Shown here piece after piece: positions 59,128-64,000 of a stretch of 64,000 nt of DNA (position 1 is the first letter of the stretch; each line of letters starts with the position of its first letter). The stretch is from Caenibius tardaugens NBRC 16725 (GTDB lineage Bacteria; Pseudomonadota; Alphaproteobacteria; Sphingomonadales; Sphingomonadaceae). The stretch is taken from assembly GCF_003860345.1 (NCBI RefSeq), contig NZ_CP034179.1, positions 3,022,001 to 3,086,000 on the forward strand, given 5' to 3'. The position numbers were made by a program, and so were the translations under genes. A model generated the notes under the pieces. The model ran no database searches. It had not been told where the DNA came from and saw only the letters and a list, made by a program, of their open reading frames with translations.

Positions 59128-60648
59128 GTGAGCGGTTCGGCGGAAAAATGGGCGGCGATACTCAACGAACTGGAACGACGGCGGGACTTCGGCCGCGCCA
59201 TGGGCGGCGAGGAGCGGTTGAGCAAATTTGCCAGCGGTGGCAAGCTCAATGCGCGGCAGCGGTTGGCGGCGCTGTTCGATGACGGACTGTTCGTGGAGAT
59301 CGGCGGATTTACCGGGGTCTTGTCGGAAGAAGGGCCTGCACCGGCCCCGGCGGATGCCTTCGTTGCCGGTTTCGGTAATATCGATGGGCGCCCCGTGCTT
59401 GCCGGTGCCGAAGATTTCACGGTCCTGGGCGGTTCCATCGGCATGGCCGCTGCCGACAAACGCTATCGCCTGACCGAGATCGCAGCGCAGGAACACCTGC
59501 CGCTGGTGTTCATGCTGGAAGGGGCCGGACATCGCCCAACCAACAGCCACGACGGCCGTTCACCCAACGATCTGCAGGGGCTGGCGGCGTTGTCCGGCCT
59601 TGTTCCGCTCGTTTGTCTCGTCATGGGCGCATCGGCGGGGCACGGCGCTTTGACCGCACCGCTTTGCGATTTTGTGGCGATGACCGATCAGGCCGCGATT
59701 TTTGCCGCAGGACCGCCGCTGGTGAAGGCTGCAATCGGCGAAGTCGTGACCAAGGAGGCGCTGGGCGGCCCGGATATTCATGTCACACAGTCCGGCGTGG
59801 TGCATAATCTGGTGGCCGATGATGCCTCTGCCATCGCGCTTGCCCGCAAGTATCTTTCCTATTTTCCGACCAATGCCTGGGGGGCTGCACCGGTTCAGCC
59901 GGGGCCGGACAGCGAACCGCGACGGATCGATGCCCTGCTCGATCTGGTCAGCCCTGATCCGCGTGTTCCTTTCAGCATGCGCAAGCTTGTCGAACTGGTC
60001 GTCGACGAAGGCGCATTTCTCGAAATCCAGCCGAAGTACGGCCCTTCTTTGGTCACCGGGCTGGCCCGCCTTGGCGGACGCAGTGTGGCACTGGTCGCGA
60101 ACGATCCCAGCGTGGGCGCGGGGGCGATCGATGCGGCGGCGGCAGACAAGGCGGCGCATTTTCTGGACGTGGCGGGTGCTTTCCGCATTCCGGCTGTCTT
60201 CCTGACGGACAACCCCGGTGTCATGGCCGGGACGGCCGCGGAAAAGAGCGGCATCCTGCGCCATGCCGCGCGCATGTTCATGGCACAGCATCGCCTGCGC
60301 TCGCCCAAGATTCACGTGACACTGCGCAAGGCCTTTGGCTTCGGTTCCTCGATCATGGCGATGAATCCGTTCGACAGGCAGACCGCGCTCTATGCCTTTC
60401 CGTCGATCACTTTGGGGGCCATGCCGGTCAGCGGCGTGGCCGATACCGCCAAGCTGGATGCGGAAACACGCGCCCGGCTGGAAGCGCAGCAGGCGGGCAG
60501 CGCCTATCATCTGGCGGATGGCATGAAGTATGACGATGTCATTGATCCCCGCGATTTGCGCAATGCGCTGCTCAATGGCCTTGCCCTGACAGCCGGGCGT
60601 GCCCATGACGCGGACGGCCCGGTGGTACACAGGGGTATCTTGCCCTGA
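59128..60648 (+). CDS. Acyl-CoA carboxylase carboxyltransferase (beta) subunit
   Basis: The 506-residue protein has both carboxyltransferase halves. N-terminal half: GGKLNARQRLAALFDDGLFVEIG, LAGAEDFTVLGGSIGMAAADK, VFMLEGAGHRPTNSHDG and a VMGASAGHGAL oxyanion loop. C-terminal half: VPFSMRKLVELVVDEGAFLEIQP, AVFLTDNPGVMAGTAAEKSG and KAFGFGSSIMAMNPFDRQ. It transfers carboxyl from biotin to an acyl-CoA (propionyl-, methylcrotonyl- or geranyl-type). The GTG start at 59128 follows GGGGAGGGA. No biotin carboxylase or biotin carrier gene is in the window. With the HMG-CoA-lyase-like protein at 20750 it fits isoprenoid-type breakdown. Confidence 0.9.
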   Translation: MSGSAEKWAAILNELERRRDFGRAMGGEERLSKFASGGKLNARQRLAALFDDGLFVEIGGFTGVLSEEGPAPAPADAFVAGFGNIDGRPVLAGAEDFTVLGGSIGMAAADKRYRLTEIAAQEHLPLVFMLEGAGHRPTNSHDGRSPNDLQGLAALSGLVPLVCLVMGASAGHGALTAPLCDFVAMTDQAAIFAAGPPLVKAAIGEVVTKEALGGPDIHVTQSGVVHNLVADDASAIALARKYLSYFPTNAWGAAPVQPGPDSEPRRIDALLDLVSPDPRVPFSMRKLVELVVDEGAFLEIQPKYGPSLVTGLARLGGRSVALVANDPSVGAGAIDAAAADKAAHFLDVAGAFRIPAVFLTDNPGVMAGTAAEKSGILRHAARMFMAQHRLRSPKIHVTLRKAFGFGSSIMAMNPFDRQTALYAFPSITLGAMPVSGVADTAKLDAETRARLEAQQAGSAYHLADGMKYDDVIDPRDLRNALLNGLALTAGRAHDADGPVVHRGILP

Positions 60649-60759
60649 GATGCGGTGCGGTTTGCGCAGGGTGGACCGGGCATGATCGGGGGCATAGGGC
60701 CCTGACAGAATAGAACAGGGACGGTTCGCCTGCCCGATAAAGTGTGAAGAGTTCGCGTG

Positions 60760-61962
60760 ATGGGAAGTGAAAACAGGCATCAACCCGCCAGCCGGCGGGT
60801 GGCGATGCTGATACGGGGGTTCCTGTCGCAGAACGTGGCGATCGGCTGTTCCTATGGCACATTCGGGATCAGCATGATCGGCCTGCAGGAACGCTATTCC
60901 GCCGGCCGTGGGGCGGTCTCACTGGGGTTTTCGCTGGTTATTCTGGCGATGGGGTTGCTTGGTCCACTCATATCCCGGGCGGTGGAACGTTTCGGGTTCC
61001 GGCGGACCATGATGATCGGGACCACGCTGGCCGGATGCGGGTACGCCTTGCTTGCGACATCGTCCAACATTGTCGCATTTTTTGTCGCATTCGGACTGCT
61101 TATCGGCCCCGGCGTTGCCATGGCGGGCACGCTGCCGGTCGGGCTTCTGGCCGGGGGATGGTTTCCCGAATGGCGCGGCCGGGCAGTGGGCCTGGCGACG
61201 ATGCCCATGCTGCTGAGCATGATGCCGATGCTGGGCGTCGCGGTGATCGAGCAGGTCCGTCTGCCGGGCTTTTATGCCGGTATTGCCGTGCTCCATTTCC
61301 TGATGTTGGGGGTCATCCTTGGCATTCGCGGCGCACCGCGAAGCGATGCCGTGGGCAACCCGGGGGCGCAGCACAGGGCGGATCGCACGGGGATCGTATC
61401 CCGTCCGATTTTCTGGTTGCTGGTATTATCCGGCGGGCTGCTCAATTCCATCTCGATCACCGGGGTGACCAACATCGTATCGTTGTTGATCGAAACGGGC
61501 ACATCGCCCGGGCGCGCTGCGCTGATGGCATCGGCCATGGGGGTGGCCAGCATGTGCGGTACGCTGAGCATCGGGTGGCTCTGCGATCATATGGGTGGCG
61601 GTCGCGCCTTGGCTCTGGCCGCAGTCGGGCTGGCGTTGAGCTGGCTGACCTTGTCCTATGTGCCGGGGTTCATGCTCACGCTGGTGGCGCTGATTTTGAT
61701 CGGTCTGTGCGGGGCAGGGACCTTTCCCGCGGTTACAGTGATTTCCACGCGCCTGTTCGGGCTGGCACATCTGGGCAAGGCTCTGGGCCTGTTTGGCCTG
61801 TTCACTGTGCCGCTGACATTTCTTCTGCCGCCGCTGGCGGGCTGGCTGCATGACGCGACCGGGGGCTATCCCGCTGTGATCGCCTGCATCGTGGCCGGAT
61901 GCGGGCTCGTGGCGGTCAATTTTTATCTGGTGGGGCGGATTGAACGCCGCCAGCCCCGATAG
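60760..61962 (+). CDS. MFS transporter
   Basis: The 400-residue membrane protein has twelve predicted helices in two halves. The loop between helices 2 and 3 reads RAVERFGFRRTMMIG, the MFS motif A type, repeated after helix 8 as CDHMGGGRALAL. The central loop (RGAPRSDAVGNPGAQHRADRTG) is cytoplasmic. The pattern resembles the OFA/monocarboxylate group of the MFS, suggesting uptake or export of an organic acid. The start at 60760 overlaps a GTG at 60757. It is 111 bases after the carboxyltransferase and may be in the same unit. A hairpin terminator follows at 62031. Confidence 0.9.
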   Translation: MGSENRHQPASRRVAMLIRGFLSQNVAIGCSYGTFGISMIGLQERYSAGRGAVSLGFSLVILAMGLLGPLISRAVERFGFRRTMMIGTTLAGCGYALLATSSNIVAFFVAFGLLIGPGVAMAGTLPVGLLAGGWFPEWRGRAVGLATMPMLLSMMPMLGVAVIEQVRLPGFYAGIAVLHFLMLGVILGIRGAPRSDAVGNPGAQHRADRTGIVSRPIFWLLVLSGGLLNSISITGVTNIVSLLIETGTSPGRAALMASAMGVASMCGTLSIGWLCDHMGGGRALALAAVGLALSWLTLSYVPGFMLTLVALILIGLCGAGTFPAVTVISTRLFGLAHLGKALGLFGLFTVPLTFLLPPLAGWLHDATGGYPAVIACIVAGCGLVAVNFYLVGRIERRQPR

Positions 61963-62030
61963 GCGAATCTGGCCGCGTCAGATCGCGGGTGATCCACTGT
62001 TCAAATGACCGCGCGGCCACCGGCGCCAAT

Positions 62031-62056
62031 GCCCGGCCACGTGGTGGTGGCCGGGC
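62031..62056. terminator. Hairpin terminator between convergent genes
   Basis: GCCCGGCCAC (62031-62040), loop GTGGTG and GTGGCCGGGC (62047-62056) form a perfect 10-bp stem in the 112-base gap between the MFS and SDR genes. No T-run. Confidence 0.6.
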
Positions 62057-62074
62057 GATCATTGCCGATGGGGC

Positions 62075-62872
62075 TTACTGGCCTTCGGCGATCGCGGTGG
62101 GCGCGCCGGGGAGATAGGCGTGGTAGTAACCGGCCGCCCAGCCACCATCGACGGCCAGTTCTGCACCCGCGCAATAGCTGGCATCGTCGGAACAGAGGAA
62201 CACGCTGGCCGCTGCAATTTCTTCCGGTTCGGCAATCCGTTGCAGAGGCACGCGGCCGAAGGCCCAGTTGCGATCATCGCCCGCATGACCCTGCGGATTG
62301 CCCATGACCGTGTCCACACCGCCGGGATGGACCGAATTGACGCGCACACCACGCGGTCCGAATTCGAGTGCGGCGGTCTTGGTCAGCCCGCGCACGGCCC
62401 ATTTGGTGCTGCTGTACAACGCCAGTGTATTGGCCCCACGGAAGCCATCGACCGATGAAATGTTCACAATCGCGCCGCGCCCTGCATCAAGCATGACCTT
62501 GCCCACGTGCTTGAGTCCCAGCAGCGTCCCTTTGACATTGATGCTCAAAACACGGTCGATATCGGCGGCCTGCAGGTCTTCCAGCAGGGAAAAGTGCGTG
62601 ACGGCAGCATTGTTGACCAGCGCATCGATCCGCCCGTGTTTCGCCACGGCGCCAGCCACAAGTGCGGCCCAGTCATCCTCGTTCGTCACGTCGAGCTTTA
62701 CGAATTCGATAGTGCCGTTGGACGATTCCGCGACGGCTTTGCCTTCTGCTTCGAGGACATCGCCGATGATGACTTTCGCACCTTCTGCGGCAAACCGGCG
62801 TGCGGTTGCTTCCCCCATGCCGCGTGCACCGCCTGTCACAACCGCAACTTTTCCTGCAAACCTCTGGCTCAT
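62075..62872 (-). CDS. SDR, 3-alpha/20-beta-hydroxysteroid dehydrogenase-like
   Basis: The 265-residue SDR has TGGARGMGEATARRFA, LVNNAAVTHF, IVNISSVDGFRG with the catalytic Ser, YSSTKWAVRGLTKTAALE with Tyr and Lys, and VNSVHPGGVDT. The combination STKWAVRGLxKxAAxExG...RVNSVHPG is the mark of FabG3/3-alpha,20-beta-hydroxysteroid dehydrogenases, so a steroid or bicyclic alcohol is a reasonable substrate. The ATG at 62872 follows GGGAGATTGCG. The gene stands alone, divergent from the VOC-oxidoreductase gene at 63062 with a 189-base gap. Confidence 0.9.
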   Translation of the reverse strand: MSQRFAGKVAVVTGGARGMGEATARRFAAEGAKVIIGDVLEAEGKAVAESSNGTIEFVKLDVTNEDDWAALVAGAVAKHGRIDALVNNAAVTHFSLLEDLQAADIDRVLSINVKGTLLGLKHVGKVMLDAGRGAIVNISSVDGFRGANTLALYSSTKWAVRGLTKTAALEFGPRGVRVNSVHPGGVDTVMGNPQGHAGDDRNWAFGRVPLQRIAEPEEIAAASVFLCSDDASYCAGAELAVDGGWAAGYYHAYLPGAPTAIAEGQ

Positions 62873-63061
62873 CGCAATCTCCCTGATTCCTGTTCTGGCG
62901 GGAAGGCAATCTACCCGTCCCGCAATTCAGGAAAACACTATTACGGACGGTCCGATCCTGCCGCAACTCGTCAGTTCCATGGTTGGGTATGATGTTTTGC
63001 GTATGCGAAACCGGTTGCGGGCGATGGCCGTGCGTCGCACTATGGGGCCAAGGGAGAGCAG

Positions 63062-64000
63062 ATGATGCAGGCATGGTTTGGCGGGTTCGATCAGATCAGT
63101 TTCGCCACCGACGATCTCGACCGGACACTGGCCTTCTGGGAACAGAAGATGGGTGTCGGGCCATGGTCGGTGTTTCGCGGGTTGACGCTGGCCATGCAGT
63201 ATGGCGGCGGCCATATTGCCTTGCCGGCCCACGTCGCAGTGGCCTGGCACGATGGGCGGATCGTGGAACTGATGCAGGTGGCGGGTGACGGACCGTCGCC
63301 ATTCCATGACGCCTTGAACCGGCCGATTGTGGGGCTGCAGAGGCTGGCCGCCGTGACAGATGACATTGAACGCGACGCGGCACTGGCCGAAGCGCGTGGC
63401 ATGGAGCGGTTCGCCGATGGCAATGCGGCGGGCCAACGCTTTGTCTATTTCCGTTCCATGGAAGCGCCGGGGGTTATTCTCGAACTGCTTGAACGGACCC
63501 CGATGTTCGATGCCTTGGTCGAACGGTTGCAAGCGCGCTCTGCCGGGTATGTCGCACCGGCCCCCTCCGACGGCCTTGCCACAGGCGCGCCAGATGGCGT
63601 CATGACAGCAATCAGGCTGACCGGGTATGGAAACCCCGACCAGTTCCGCGTCGACACGGCGCCCATCCCGACACCGGGGGTAGGGGAACTGCTGATCCGC
63701 ACGGCCGGGGCGGCGGTCAATCCTGTCGACATCAAGGCGCGCACCGGAGTGCTGCATGCGTTCGTGCCACTGGCGTTTCCGGCGCAGCTTGGCGGCGATG
63801 TGTCGGGCGTGGTTGAGGCTGTCGGGGTAGGGGTTGGCGGATTTGCCATTGGGGACCGGGTGGCTGGAATGCTCAATCCGTTCGCCAATGGCGCCTATGC
63901 CACCCATGTTCTGGTGCATCAGGGATCTGTTGCGAAAGTTCCCGAAGGGGCCGATCTCGCGGCGGCGGCGGCGGCGCCAACCGGGGTTCTCACTGGCACG
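63062..64000 (+). CDS. VOC domain fused in frame to a zinc/quinone-type oxidoreductase, cut by window edge
   Basis: One open frame of at least 313 residues starts at 63062 after AAGGGAGAG. Residues 1-160 form a VOC domain (FDQISFATDDLDRTLAFWEQKMG; VYFRSMEAPGVILELLE at the end). After a linker of about 20 residues the sequence MTAIRLTGYGNPDQFRVDTAPIPTPGVGELLI begins at residue 181 (quoted in parts), the standard start of a medium-chain dehydrogenase/quinone oxidoreductase, continuing with AAVNPVDIKARTG and GGDVSGVVEAVG. The oxidoreductase part has its own ATG at 63602 within an ATGA, as if two overlapping genes had been merged. Either a natural fusion or a one-base error is possible. Confidence 0.75.
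   Translation, partial: MMQAWFGGFDQISFATDDLDRTLAFWEQKMGVGPWSVFRGLTLAMQYGGGHIALPAHVAVAWHDGRIVELMQVAGDGPSPFHDALNRPIVGLQRLAAVTDDIERDAALAEARGMERFADGNAAGQRFVYFRSMEAPGVILELLERTPMFDALVERLQARSAGYVAPAPSDGLATGAPDGVMTAIRLTGYGNPDQFRVDTAPIPTPGVGELLIRTAGAAVNPVDIKARTGVLHAFVPLAFPAQLGGDVSGVVEAVGVGVGGFAIGDRVAGMLNPFANGAYATHVLVHQGSVAKVPEGADLAAAAAAPTGVLTGT

Noticed and set aside
1-64000. Mobile elements, attachment sites, tRNA genes or CRISPR arrays as cause of the catabolic gene density
   Set aside because: I looked for transposase or integrase reading frames, terminal inverted repeats, tRNA-like cloverleafs and regularly spaced repeats and found none that hold up.

Overview
The window looks like part of the chromosome or a large plasmid of a sphingomonad-type alphaproteobacterium (Novosphingobium/Sphingobium-like). 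This is inferred from the GC-rich coding sequence, three TonB-dependent receptors of the sphingomonad DIIVTAQKR type, and dense catabolic operons rich in P450s, short-chain dehydrogenases (SDRs), CoA transferases and acyl-CoA enzymes. There are no rRNA or tRNA genes, no insertion sequences and no CRISPR array. I call about 54 protein genes, two of them frameshifted and two cut by the window edges.

Region 1 (1-28185) is a degradation block for what I infer is a methyl-branched, isoprenoid- or steroid-like substrate. It holds an edge acyl-CoA ligase; an operon of two membrane proteins, a TonB receptor, a P450 and a cytochrome c lipoprotein; a flavin-dependent monooxygenase; a broken TetR gene and a MarR gene. 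Next come a reverse operon (TonB receptor, NTF2-like protein, acyl-CoA ligase, SMP-30 lactonase), alpha-methylacyl-CoA racemase with a WrbA-like flavoprotein, and an acyl-CoA dehydrogenase. It ends with a long operon (SDR, VOC, alpha/beta hydrolase, hydroxyacyl-CoA-kinase-like phosphotransferase with DUF6285, HMG-CoA-lyase-like, CoA transferase, thiolase, FadJ-like, acyl-CoA dehydrogenase, enoyl-CoA hydratase). Copies of a 17-bp palindrome, TGTCAA-N5-TTGACA, lie in front of nearly every transcription unit here, so one regulator (perhaps the local MarR) may control the block.

Region 2 (28334-32157) has a universal stress protein behind an FNR/ANR-like box, a P450, an NmrA-like NAD(P)-binding protein and a 960-bp stretch with no convincing gene. 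Region 3 (32158-40732) is an apparent operon for an exported pathway: TonB receptor, PhoD-like phosphoesterase, sulfatase, GH43-like beta-propeller and a Tat-signal enolase-superfamily enzyme.

Region 4 (40768-57328) is a second oxidation block. It has a phosphotransferase/DUF6285 pair with an AttH-like protein and an acyl-CoA ligase, an SDR, a Baeyer-Villiger-type monooxygenase, a P450, a TetR facing an operon of SDR, AttH-like protein, phosphotransferase and Rieske dioxygenase alpha and beta subunits, then a sterol-desaturase-family enzyme with its own TetR. Region 5 (57325-64000) holds a GST, tRNA hydroxylase TrhO, an acyl-CoA carboxyltransferase subunit, an MFS transporter, a hydroxysteroid-dehydrogenase-like SDR and an edge-cut VOC-oxidoreductase fusion.

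Together the genes suggest TonB import, P450/BVMO/Rieske oxidation, CoA activation, racemisation, phosphorylation-assisted dehydration of hydroxyacyl-CoAs, and beta-oxidation.
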